From CBDUBU01 sp965365465 (GTDB lineage Bacteria; Bacteroidota; Rhodothermia; Rhodothermales; DASSAV01): a stretch of 12,551 nt of DNA. A program made the position numbers and the translations under genes. The stretch lies in assembly GCA_965365465.1 (NCBI GenBank), contig CBDUBU010000107.1:1-12551 (forward strand). The letters are read 5' to 3'. The notes under the pieces were generated by a model that made no database searches, was not told where the DNA came from, and was given only the letters and a program-made list of their open reading frames with translations. Below, piece after piece: positions 1 through 5,784 of the stretch; within the stretch, counting starts at the first letter, position 1; each line of letters starts with the position of its first letter.

Positions 1-486
1 GGCACGCGCGGCGACTTTGCGAACGACAGTTCGTTTTCCCGCCTGCGCTACGAAATGCGAAACGACATGGTCAGGGCTGTGTCCAGCCAACCGGCAGACG
101 GTCCCGCCTCCATTACAGACCTCGGGATCGAAATCGGTAAAGACGGCACGCTGGCGCTGAAGGATACCGAAAAACTTCTGGCCGCCGTCAAGAAAAACCC
201 GAATGCGGTGCATAGCCTGTTTGCCGGTTCGGACGGGCTGGCAAAACGCCTGGAAACCCGGCTGGATGGGTTTACCGGCGCGGACGGCCTCATTCAGGGA
301 CGCAAGAACACCCTGGACGACCGCATCAAACGCCTCGATACGCGCATCACGGAATGGGACGAACGCCTCGGTCGCCGTGAAAACCAGTTGCGGCAGCAGT
401 TTGCCGTGCTCCAGCAGACCGTTTCCGTCGTGCAGAGCCAGCAGCAATATCTGAATAACCTTTTCTACAGCAGCCGCATCTACTAG
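1..486 (+). CDS. fliD: Flagellar filament cap / hook-associated protein 2 (FliD), C-terminal part
   Basis: The gene is open from the first base in frame 1 and ends with TAG at 484-486, so 161 C-terminal residues are visible and the start lies outside the window. FliD caps the filament tip and helps flagellin subunits fold as they leave the export channel. The visible part matches the FliD C-terminal domain. It begins with a GDFANDSSFSRLR stretch, like the family's GDS-x-LR block. It then has the signature ITDLGIEIGKDGTLALKD at about residues 38-55. It ends in a long, Gln-rich amphipathic helix, where FliD proteins usually carry the terminal coiled coil. A small chaperone-like gene follows 45 bases later, a usual arrangement, although fliS is absent from the gap. 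The identification is secure; nothing can be said of the N-terminal D0/D1 half. Confidence 0.93.
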   Translation, partial: GTRGDFANDSSFSRLRYEMRNDMVRAVSSQPADGPASITDLGIEIGKDGTLALKDTEKLLAAVKKNPNAVHSLFAGSDGLAKRLETRLDGFTGADGLIQGRKNTLDDRIKRLDTRITEWDERLGRRENQLRQQFAVLQQTVSVVQSQQQYLNNLFYSSRIY

Positions 487-531
487 ATCGCCGACAGTCT
501 CTTTACGGCTCCCCTGCCATAGCAGCCTTTT

Positions 532-888
532 ATGATGGAACAACCTTACGCCCCCCACCTGCTTCGCGACCTTTACGCCACCGGCGAACAGATGTGCGGA
601 GCGCTGAAGTCAAACGACCTGAACACCTTTTTCAATCTGGTGCAGGAAAGGGAAACGCTGATCACGCAACTGCGCGGCTATGCACACGCCTCCGAGGTGG
701 ACCCTGATTGGGAACGCTACGCTGCGCTGATGAAAAGCCAGCACCACGATTTGCAGCAGGCTATGACCGAGCGGCAACAGCAAATGGCGCAGATGCTTGA
801 AGGGTTCGTACGCTTCAAGGAAGCCAAGCGCTCCTATGCCGCTCATCCCCGCCCGGAAGGCATCCTGCATGAGCACGTTCATGGTTAA
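532..888 (+). CDS. Small helical protein, FliT-like flagellar export chaperone candidate
   Basis: This is a 118-residue, almost wholly helical protein rich in Gln, Glu, Leu and Met, with no signal peptide or membrane segment. FliT and FlgN chaperones are small helical cytoplasmic proteins that guard FliD or the hook-filament junction proteins before export. The pattern here (a first helix ending in LYATGEQMCGAL, then FFNLVQERETLITQLRG, then a long Gln-rich helix at about residues 66-92) resembles that group, and the position directly after fliD supports a FliD chaperone. The C-terminus is odd: a short Arg/Pro/His-rich tail ending GILHEHVHG. Two ATG codons sit in tandem at 532 and 535 and either could be used; no Shine-Dalgarno is seen. 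A FliS- or FlgN-type role cannot be excluded. I recognise the class by size, composition and position rather than by a diagnostic motif. Confidence 0.6.
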   Translation: MMEQPYAPHLLRDLYATGEQMCGALKSNDLNTFFNLVQERETLITQLRGYAHASEVDPDWERYAALMKSQHHDLQQAMTERQQQMAQMLEGFVRFKEAKRSYAAHPRPEGILHEHVHG

Positions 889-940
889 CCGGAAACCCCG
901 CCGTGTCTTCACCGATGAACCCTTTTTTCATAGAGGCATT

Positions 941-965
941 TAAGTTCTGGCTACGGCGTCCGATA
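941..965 (+). promoter_or_regulatory. Possible sigma-28 promoter upstream of flgM
   Basis: TAAGTTCT (941-948) and GTCCGATA (958-965) resemble the sigma-28 boxes TAAAGTTT and GCCGATAA, with the CCGATA core intact. The spacer is 9 bases, two shorter than the enterobacterial norm, and the -35 match is imperfect. It lies 51 bases before the flgM ATG. Sigma-28 control of flgM is common in other bacteria, but the sequence support here is weak. Confidence 0.25.
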
Positions 966-1016
966 CCTCATTCAGCGTCATATTCTTTACCATAGCAGTA
1001 GAAACCAGTATCTGTC

Positions 1017-1382
1017 ATGAAAATCCGTGATGCAAGCATCCACTCGAGCCAGGCGGATTCGCTGAGAAGCGGATCGGTCGCCAACACGAGCAAGGCTGAA
1101 GCGACAGATTCAGGGCGGAATCAGGCAGCCCGTCCATCTTCCCCCCAGCAGGATCGCGTCGAGATTTCCGATGCGGCGCGCACGGCAGCACAAGCCCAGA
1201 AAACGGAGGGGATCGACTTTGCACGCAAGGCGCTGCTGGGCATCCCGCCGCTGAGCGAGCAGCGCTCGGCGGATATGCTCAAGCGCATTCAGGAAGGCTA
1301 CTACAGCCAGCCGGAAGTGCTGGCGAAGGTGGCCGAGAAGATTGCCACCGACCTGAAGCCAAATTCCGGCAGCGACCTGTAA
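1017..1382 (+). CDS. flgM: Anti-sigma-28 factor, FlgM family
   Basis: This encodes 121 residues. FlgM binds sigma-28 (FliA) and keeps late flagellar genes off until the hook is finished and FlgM itself is exported. The first 45 residues are polar and low-complexity (Ser, Ala, Gln), as expected for the unfolded, exportable half of FlgM. DRVEISDAAR at residues 46-55 matches the family's central D-x-V-x-(L/I)-S block. The C-terminal segment of about residues 81-113 carries KRIQEGYY followed by VAEKIATDL, the usual R-x-x-(I/V)-x-x-G-x-Y and V-A-x-x-(I/L) arrangement of the sigma-binding helices. It is longer than the roughly 95 residues typical of enterobacteria, mainly at the N-terminus. The stop codon lies only 7 bases from the stop of the convergent sigma-54 activator gene. 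No Shine-Dalgarno is evident before ATG 1017. Confidence 0.82.
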   Translation: MKIRDASIHSSQADSLRSGSVANTSKAEATDSGRNQAARPSSPQQDRVEISDAARTAAQAQKTEGIDFARKALLGIPPLSEQRSADMLKRIQEGYYSQPEVLAKVAEKIATDLKPNSGSDL

Positions 1383-1389
1383 GCGCCCC

Positions 1390-2781
1390 TCAGGAGAGAA
1401 AACCGTCTTCCCGGTACTTGCGCAGCTTGTTGCGAATGGTTCGGGCGCTGATGCCGAGCCGTTCAGCCGCAAGCTGCTGGTTGTTGTTGGTCTCCTCGAG
1501 TGCCTGCATAATCATGTAGCGCTCCATGTCCTCGATGGTCTGCATCGCAGCGCCTCCCATCGGATCTCCCGACTGTGCGGCCGGTTCTGCGTCGGAGAAG
1601 AAGTTGCTGAACACGTCTTCCTGTTCCACCGTATCACGCTCTGCCGAAAGCAGCACACCGCGCTGCACCAGGTTTTCGAGCTGCCGTACGTTGCCCGGCC
1701 ATGCGTAAACCTGAAACTGCCGCACCAGGTCCGGCGCCATCTGCTTTCGGGGCAGCCCGTACAACTCGCAGTACTTCTCGACGAAGTGGCCGGCAAGCAG
1801 CGGCACATCCGACACACGCTCGCGCAAGGGCGGCACGGTGAGAGGAAACACGGCGAGGCGGTGATACAGGTCTTCCCGGAAGATGCCTTTTGCGATGGCC
1901 TCGCCCAGATTCCGGTTGCTGGTTGCGATCACGCGGACATTCACCTTTTGCGTTTCAGGAGCGCCCACCTTCTGAAACTCATGCTCCTGCAACACCCGCA
2001 GCAGTTTGGCCTGCACCGGCAGATCCACCTCCGTGATCTCGTCGAGCAGCAGGCTTCCACCGTCGGCCCGTTCGAACGCCCCGGTCATGTCTTCTATCGC
2101 GCCCGTAAAAGCGCCTTTCCGATGTCCGAAGAGGTGGCTTTCGACCAGTTCGCGCGGCAGATTCGCGCAGTTGATGGTCACGTAAGGCCCGTCTGCCCGG
2201 TCGCTCATGTTGTGGATGAGCCGGGCCAGAATCTCTTTCCCGGTTCCGCTTTCTCCCTGGATGAATACGGGCGCCTTGTTTCGCGCCAGAAGCGGCAACA
2301 ACCCTTTGAGCTTCTCGATGCTCGGATGTTCGCCTACGTACTCCAGGTTCGGAGCACCCTTTTTAGCCCGGCTTTTCCTCTGTTTGACTGGCTCGGAGGG
2401 GCGTTCTTCCTCCTGATGCGCGAGGCATTTCTGCACACGATCCACGAGTTCCGTGGTCGAAAAGGGTTTCGGGATGTAATCAATGGCGCCGATCTGCATC
2501 GTCCGGACGGCGTGCTGCACGTTGGCGTGCGCCGTAATCATAATCACTTTCGTCTGGGGATACTCCTTTCGGATATGGGCAAGCAGTTCCAGTCCGTCTA
2601 CGTCCGGCATCATAAAATCCGTTACGACGAGGTCGTACTCCTGCTTTCTGAGTTCCTCCATCGCCTGCACGGCATTGGTGCAACTTGTTACTTTAATGCC
2701 ATGGCGCGAAAAAAGCCGCTCGAACAGGCTGTGGAGCAATTGTTCGTCGTCAACAAACAGTATCTGTGGCTGCTGATCCAT
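1390..2781 (-). CDS. Sigma-54-dependent response regulator, NtrC/FlgR/FlrC type flagellar activator
   Basis: This encodes 463 residues, counted from the ATG at 2781 that begins MDQQPQILFVDDE; the open frame runs 59 codons further upstream but that extension is not receiver-like. The N-terminal receiver domain (about 5-120) has the acidic pair D11/D12, phosphoacceptor D55 in VVTDFMMPD, T83 and K105 (IPKPF). A basic linker (about 125-142) leads to the AAA+ domain (about 147-378). That domain has Walker A GESGTGKE (176-183), the sigma-54 contact loop GAFTGA (223-228), Walker B SLLLDE (243-248) and the arginine-finger region FREDLYHRL (301-309). A Fis-type helix-turn-helix lies at about 436-457 (LAAERLGISARTIRNKLRK). 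All catalytic residues appear intact, so it should hydrolyse ATP and open sigma-54 promoters when phosphorylated. The kinase gene next upstream is its likely partner, and flagellar promoters such as that of flgB its likely targets. The symbol is left blank because FlgR, FleR and FlrC orthology cannot be told apart here. Confidence 0.92.
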   Translation of the reverse strand: MDQQPQILFVDDEQLLHSLFERLFSRHGIKVTSCTNAVQAMEELRKQEYDLVVTDFMMPDVDGLELLAHIRKEYPQTKVIMITAHANVQHAVRTMQIGAIDYIPKPFSTTELVDRVQKCLAHQEEERPSEPVKQRKSRAKKGAPNLEYVGEHPSIEKLKGLLPLLARNKAPVFIQGESGTGKEILARLIHNMSDRADGPYVTINCANLPRELVESHLFGHRKGAFTGAIEDMTGAFERADGGSLLLDEITEVDLPVQAKLLRVLQEHEFQKVGAPETQKVNVRVIATSNRNLGEAIAKGIFREDLYHRLAVFPLTVPPLRERVSDVPLLAGHFVEKYCELYGLPRKQMAPDLVRQFQVYAWPGNVRQLENLVQRGVLLSAERDTVEQEDVFSNFFSDAEPAAQSGDPMGGAAMQTIEDMERYMIMQALEETNNNQQLAAERLGISARTIRNKLRKYREDGFLS

Positions 2782-3086
2782 GAAGCACCGATTCACAAAA
2801 ATGAAAGAAGCAAAGCGCCTTCCGTTAAACCCGCAGAGACGGTTTGATAAAATAGCAAAAGCCTGGAATGACAGGGGCGAGAGAAAGCGCTCAGCCCGGC
2901 AGTCGTCGGGATGATGCGTCGAGGACCCAATCCATCCTATCATCCGGCTTCTGTACACAAAGAACGGCAGGCACTCACGGCTTGCTCGCGTCCACCCTGA
3001 CTTCGACCTGCCGGGCAGTCTACCAGACAGACCCTATTGCGGAAGCAGGAAGGCACCGCCAGAGGCTTTCACATGATAGGCGTATT
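2782..3086. other. 305-base gap between kinase and response regulator genes, no gene seen
   Basis: The gap lies between the stop of the kinase gene and the ATG of the regulator gene, both on the - strand. Frames are open in places, but nothing resembles a protein family and no start has a ribosome-binding site. A short perfect dyad (CTGCC G GGCAG, 3008-3018) is present, without a T-run that would make it a terminator. The gap is long for a two-component operon, so the regulator may have its own promoter here, but I could not find a convincing one. Confidence 0.5.
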
Positions 3087-3818
3087 TCAGGATCCGAACA
3101 AGCCATCCATGCTATCTGTAACAACAGGAATGCAAAGCGAAAAGCAGACGCCGTCGTCAGGATGGTTGGAAGAGAGATGAAGCGTACCGCCGTGCGCCTC
3201 CACGATGCGCCGCGCGATAGACAGACCCACGCCCAGATTCTGGGCTTTCGTCGTGAAGAAGGGTTCAAATACTTGCTCTGCGGCGCGGTCGATGACGATG
3301 CACCCCTCGTTCCATACCTCGAAACAGACGGAGTCATCCCAGGGGTTTTTGACGATGCGCAAAAGCACCGTCCCCTGTCTGGCTGTGGCATCGAGCGCGT
3401 TTTGCACGAGGACGAGCAGCGCCTGCCGGATCAGCAGGGGATCCACCAGGACGTTTTGCGGCCCTTCTGAACGCTCTTCCACCCTGATCCGGCTTCGATC
3501 CGGCTCGTCGAGCATGGAAAGGAGGTCCCCTGTCAGGTAATCGGTTCCGAGCGGCGTCGTGACGGGTTGGATCGGACGGCTGTAGAGATGCAGGTCCGCG
3601 AGGATGTGCTCGATGCGGGCTGCGCCCTCAAAAATGCGCAGCGCCAGATCACGCTGCTCCCGGCTTCCCAGTGTATCGGCAAGCAGGTCCGTGAACCCCT
3701 CGATGCTCGCCACCAGCCCCCGCAACCGGTGCGAAAGCACGTGCGCCAGATCCGCGAGCGCACGCTCATGGACCTGGGAATCTGTCTGCTCGTAATCAAT
3801 AAAGGGTTGCGCTGACAT
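3087..3818 (-). CDS. Soluble two-component sensor histidine kinase, FlgS/FlrB-like
   Basis: This encodes 243 residues from the ATG at 3818 (MSAQPFIDYEQ); 93 further in-frame codons upstream look non-coding. No membrane segment or recognisable sensor domain is present, so it should act in the cytoplasm, like FlgS-type kinases that respond to the state of the flagellar export apparatus. The HisKA region has H30 in LSHRLRGLVASIEGF. The ATPase domain follows, with an N-box VLVQNALDA (N140), an F-box VFEPFFTTK (183-191) and a G2 box LGVGLSIARRIVEAHGG (195-211). Two deviations stand out. The residue after the phosphorylatable His is Arg rather than the usual Glu or Asp. The G1 box reads WNEGCI, where D-x-G-x-G is expected, so Asn replaces the adenine-binding Asp. 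The F and G2 boxes are well kept, so it is probably active. Its partner is most likely the sigma-54 activator encoded next on the same strand. Confidence 0.87.
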   Translation of the reverse strand: MSAQPFIDYEQTDSQVHERALADLAHVLSHRLRGLVASIEGFTDLLADTLGSREQRDLALRIFEGAARIEHILADLHLYSRPIQPVTTPLGTDYLTGDLLSMLDEPDRSRIRVEERSEGPQNVLVDPLLIRQALLVLVQNALDATARQGTVLLRIVKNPWDDSVCFEVWNEGCIVIDRAAEQVFEPFFTTKAQNLGVGLSIARRIVEAHGGTLHLSSNHPDDGVCFSLCIPVVTDSMDGLFGS

Positions 3819-3853
3819 AGCTTCCGTGACACATGATAGGTTCTTCGTAGCCC

Positions 3854-3870
3854 AAACAAAACATATGCCA
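3854..3870 (-). promoter_or_regulatory. Weak sigma-54-like promoter facing the histidine kinase
   Basis: Read on the - strand, TGGCAT is followed, at exact sigma-54 geometry (GG-N10-GT), by TTGTTT. The consensus is TGGCAC ... TTGC, so the -24 box misses one base and the -12 GC is GT. The predicted start near 3845 would leave a leader of about 27 bases before the kinase ATG at 3818. A TATAAT hexamer on the same strand at 3896-3891 has no -35 partner. Confidence 0.25.
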
Positions 3871-4025
3871 CGGGCGCATCGGCAGTAATGATTATAACAG
3901 GCGTGGCTGCCGCCGCCCGCCGGCAATTCTTTCCCCTGCTCTGTCCGTTTTTCCGTTTTCCTGCGGGCCTGTGCAAACCTTTTCCTGTCCCTCGCAGGGC
4001 AAACAGCTTTTGCGCCCCACCCTGC

Positions 4026-4058
4026 CCTGCCTTGAAGGCGTGCGACGCCACGGGCAGG
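4026..4058. promoter_or_regulatory. Nested dyad upstream of the flgB promoter, possible activator-binding site
   Basis: CCTGCC (4026-4031) pairs with GGCAGG (4053-4058), and inside it GGCGT (4037-4041) pairs with ACGCC (4045-4049) around a GCG loop. An alternative pairing GCCTT-G-AAGGC covers 4029-4039. The dyad ends 15 bases before the -24 box of the flgB sigma-54 candidate. NtrC-family activators bind such dyads, though usually farther upstream. No T-run follows, so it is not an intrinsic terminator. Confidence 0.35.
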
Positions 4059-4072
4059 CTTCTCCTGTTCGC

Positions 4073-4088
4073 TGGCACGGTGGTTGAT
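4073..4088 (+). promoter_or_regulatory. Sigma-54 promoter candidate for the flgB operon
   Basis: TGGCACG (4073-4079), then four bases, then TTGAT (4084-4088). The consensus is TGGCACG-N4-TTGC(A/T). The -24 box is perfect; the -12 element differs only in having GA where GC is usual, with exact spacing. The predicted start near 4099 gives a leader of about 32 bases before the flgB ATG. The sigma-54 activator encoded divergently from flgB makes this site functionally credible. Confidence 0.7.
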
Positions 4089-4130
4089 AACAGGCATACT
4101 TCAACCACACAATATTTCCGGTTCAGACGT

Positions 4131-4469
4131 ATGGAAACAGCCAAAATCGGGATGCTCAGGCACGCCATGCAGGCATACACCTGGCGGCTCGAAGCCCACA
4201 CCAGCAACATCGCCAACCTGGATACGCCCGATTTCAAGCGCCTTTCCGTCTCGTTCGAGGAGCAACTGCAGCAATCGATGCACGAAGTAGCCAGCCCCCG
4301 CGATATGAGCGAGGTCAAGGCGCGGGTTGATGTGGAAGACGGGCCGCCGTTGCTCGAAGACGAACTGATGGGCCTGGCCGATACCCAGATGCGCACGCAA
4401 CTGACGACGCGGGCGCTCCGCGACCACTTCGACCTCATGCGCACAGGCATTACCGGGCGCCCCGGCTGA
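4131..4469 (+). CDS. flgB: Flagellar basal-body rod protein FlgB
   Basis: This encodes 112 residues from the ATG at 4131. FlgB is the most proximal rod subunit, exported through the flagellar type III apparatus and placed next to FliE on the MS ring. The N-terminal rod signature SNIANLDTPDF is at residues 25-35, preceded by the usual amphipathic helix (MLRHAMQAYTWRLEAH). The C-terminal helix TRALRDHFDLMRTGITGR (93-110) matches the family's closing segment, which pairs with the N-terminal helix in the assembled rod. The length fits small FlgB proteins. The frame is open 81 codons upstream, but homology-like sequence begins exactly at METAKIGM. There is no Shine-Dalgarno. It is the first gene of the long + strand series and sits 43 bases downstream of a strong sigma-54 promoter candidate. 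Confidence 0.93.
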   Translation: METAKIGMLRHAMQAYTWRLEAHTSNIANLDTPDFKRLSVSFEEQLQQSMHEVASPRDMSEVKARVDVEDGPPLLEDELMGLADTQMRTQLTTRALRDHFDLMRTGITGRPG

Positions 4470-4535
4470 TAACGGGCGCGGCCTTTGCTACACGCCTTCC
4501 CGAAAGCAAAACACGCTAAACCGACGGCCTACGAC

Positions 4536-5036
4536 ATGCTTATCTCCAACAGGTTCTTTTCGGTATTCAGAACCGCTGCACGCGGCATGGAGGCGCAGCG
4601 CGTGGCGATGGGCGCTGCTTCGGAGAATATTGCCAACGCGACCACCACGCGCACGGCCGAAGGGACGCCGTATGCCATCAAACGCGCCGTCCAGATGGCT
4701 CCCGGCTCAAGCTATACCCGCTTCAACGATATGCTGAGTCAGATCCAGACAGACTTGCAGCAGCAGCGGCAGGAACACCTGAGCGGCTCTTCGCTCCGAC
4801 GCCAGTTGCCGCAAGCCGACCTCGGACCCCTGACCGAGGTGCAGGATGAGGTGCGCCTCCGTGCGGAATACGATCCGACCCACCCGCACGCAGATGCAAA
4901 CGGCTACGTTCAGTACCCTGATGTGAACGTGGTTGAGGAAATGGCCCGGATGATATCGGCAAACCGTATCTACGAAGCCAACCTCACGGCTGTCCAGGCA
5001 GCCAAAGAAATGGTCAAGCGAACCCTCGAAATCTGA
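4536..5036 (+). CDS. flgC: Flagellar basal-body rod protein FlgC
   Basis: This encodes 166 residues from the ATG at 4536; an in-frame ATG at 4485 would add 17 residues, but the rod-type N-terminus starts at MLISNRFFSVF. FlgC is a proximal rod subunit built onto FlgB. ENIANATTTRTAEGTPY at residues 30-46 is the rod/hook signature in its FlgC form (T-T-R-T-x-x-G-x-P-Y). YDPTHPHADANGYVQYPDVN (112-131) and the following segment through EANL (150) are the diagnostic FlgC C-terminal block. The central part (about 55-100), with a Gln-rich QTDLQQQRQEHLS stretch, is longer than in many FlgC proteins of 135-150 residues. The gap after flgB is 66 bases, with no promoter seen in it. Confidence 0.95.
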   Translation: MLISNRFFSVFRTAARGMEAQRVAMGAASENIANATTTRTAEGTPYAIKRAVQMAPGSSYTRFNDMLSQIQTDLQQQRQEHLSGSSLRRQLPQADLGPLTEVQDEVRLRAEYDPTHPHADANGYVQYPDVNVVEEMARMISANRIYEANLTAVQAAKEMVKRTLEI

Positions 5037-5076
5037 GACAGAGGCGGCAGCCCGCATTTTTCCGCTGAGAGACATC

Positions 5077-5367
5077 ATGATAAATAGCATCAACCCGTAC
5101 GGCCCTGTCAATCCTTACCTGCGTGCGACGCAAACCAGCGACGCAAAACCGGCGCAGGCGGCTTCTCCGACCAGCCCGACTGCCGCCGGCCGGCCGGCCG
5201 CCGAAACGTCCAGGCAGACAGGCGTGCTCTCCGCAGCCGAGCAGAACATGATTGACCGGTATTTTCCTGCTTCACCTGCTATGACGCTGCGGTTGTACGG
5301 CCCAATTCGCAGCGCACAGCCCCCACAGGCCGGCGCTGTCGGCTCGCGGCTCGACCTCGTTGGTTGA
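5077..5367 (+). CDS. Unrecognised small protein in the flgC-fliE interval
   Basis: This encodes 96 residues, starting at ATG 5077 after a weak purine-rich stretch (GAGAGA). I do not recognise the family. It has no signal peptide or membrane helix. The N-terminus MINSINPYGPVNPYL is followed by a disordered Ala/Pro/Ser/Thr-rich linker (about 18-48). A more structured C-terminal half follows (about 49-96): a short helix LSAAEQNMIDRYFP, then MTLRLYGP, and a closing GAVGSRLDLVG. Codon use and GC match its neighbours, and it is packed between flgC (40-base gap) and fliE (37 bases), so it is very probably a real gene. Its position among rod and MS-ring adaptor genes suggests a role in rod or FliE assembly, or a small regulator; this is inference only. 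Flagellar operons normally run flgC straight into fliE. Confidence 0.8.
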   Translation: MINSINPYGPVNPYLRATQTSDAKPAQAASPTSPTAAGRPAAETSRQTGVLSAAEQNMIDRYFPASPAMTLRLYGPIRSAQPPQAGAVGSRLDLVG

Positions 5368-5404
5368 ACCTACGTTCCTGAAACCACCGGCCCCTGACGC
5401 AGCC

Positions 5405-5734
5405 ATGACCATTACACAACTACAGCGGATCAGAGATACGCAGTTCGGAGGCGCCGACGGCCCTCGCGCCTTGCCGCAGCCGGGCCGATCCGAAGGGGCA
5501 GGCGGCTCGCAGGGCCTCCACTTCAGCGATGCCTTTTCGGAAGCCATAGACAAGGTCGATATGGCGCAGAAAGAAGCGGACGGCCAGATTTCCTCTTTCG
5601 TCGCAGGCGAGCAGGAGAATGTGCATGAGGTGATGATTGCCATGAACCAGGCCAAACTTTCCTTCCAGCTTATGACCGAAGTGCGAAACCGGATGCTGGA
5701 AACCTATCAGGAACTGATGCGGATGCAGGTGTAA
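5405..5734 (+). CDS. fliE: Flagellar hook-basal body complex protein FliE
   Basis: This encodes 109 residues from the ATG at 5405, the usual FliE length. An in-frame TTG at 5360 would overlap the preceding gene and add 15 unlikely residues. FliE is the adaptor between the MS ring and the rod and one of the first exported subunits. The N-terminal third is Gly/Pro-rich and flexible (about 15-37). From there the family pattern is clear: FSDAFSEAIDKVDMAQKEAD (40-59), then the conserved NVHEVMIAMNQAKLSFQLM block (72-90) and VRNRMLETYQELMRMQV to the end. This matches the FliE C-terminal helices that line the export gate. No Shine-Dalgarno is visible. Confidence 0.95.
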   Translation: MTITQLQRIRDTQFGGADGPRALPQPGRSEGAGGSQGLHFSDAFSEAIDKVDMAQKEADGQISSFVAGEQENVHEVMIAMNQAKLSFQLMTEVRNRMLETYQELMRMQV

Positions 5735-5784
5735 CCTTTCCGAAACTGGAATAACCTCGCTTCAGCCGCCCTACCCCCACCGGG

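Larger units (their letters stand above)
3819..4130. promoter_or_regulatory. Divergent control region between the histidine kinase and flgB
   Basis: These 312 bases separate the - strand kinase from the + strand flgB series. I see no protein gene: the frame running into flgB is open from 3888, but its product upstream of 4131 is not rod-protein-like. The region holds a strong sigma-54 candidate facing flgB (4073-4088), a nested dyad immediately upstream of it (4026-4058), and a weaker sigma-54-like match facing the kinase (3854-3870). It also has a 9-base direct repeat GCCACGGGC (3867-3875 and 4047-4055). Confidence 0.65.

Noticed and set aside
1786..2847. Long open frame on the + strand opposite the response regulator (353 codons)
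   Set aside because: A shadow of the real gene, with no motifs; the opposite strand has a complete receiver, AAA+ and Fis-type architecture.
2782..2958. Upstream extension of the response regulator frame by 59 codons
   Set aside because: The receiver domain begins properly at the ATG at 2781; the added residues look like translated intergenic DNA and match no N-terminal domain.
2970..2995. GG-N10-GC spacing on the - strand upstream of the response regulator
   Set aside because: Only the GG and GC dinucleotides fit; the flanking bases (TGGACG and CAAGC) miss most of the sigma-54 consensus.
3008..3018. Short perfect dyad CTGCC-G-GGCAG between kinase and regulator
   Set aside because: Too short, with no T-run; not enough for a terminator or operator call.
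3891..3896. TATAAT hexamer on the - strand upstream of the kinase
   Set aside because: A perfect -10 hexamer but no -35 at 16-18 bases (CGGGCG at that place). It could be chance in an AT-richer patch, so it is not listed as a promoter.
3819..4097. Upstream extension of the kinase frame by 93 codons
   Set aside because: It is Arg/Lys/Gly/Ala-rich without domain features, and it would cover the promoter region of flgB. ATG 3818 gives a normal soluble kinase.
3888..4130. Upstream extension of flgB by 81 codons
   Set aside because: It contains the sigma-54 boxes and the dyad, and rod proteins start just before the SNIAN signature. ATG 4131 fits the family.
5360..5404. TTG start for fliE overlapping the preceding gene
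   Set aside because: It would add 15 Pro-rich residues not seen in FliE; ATG 5405 gives the usual length.
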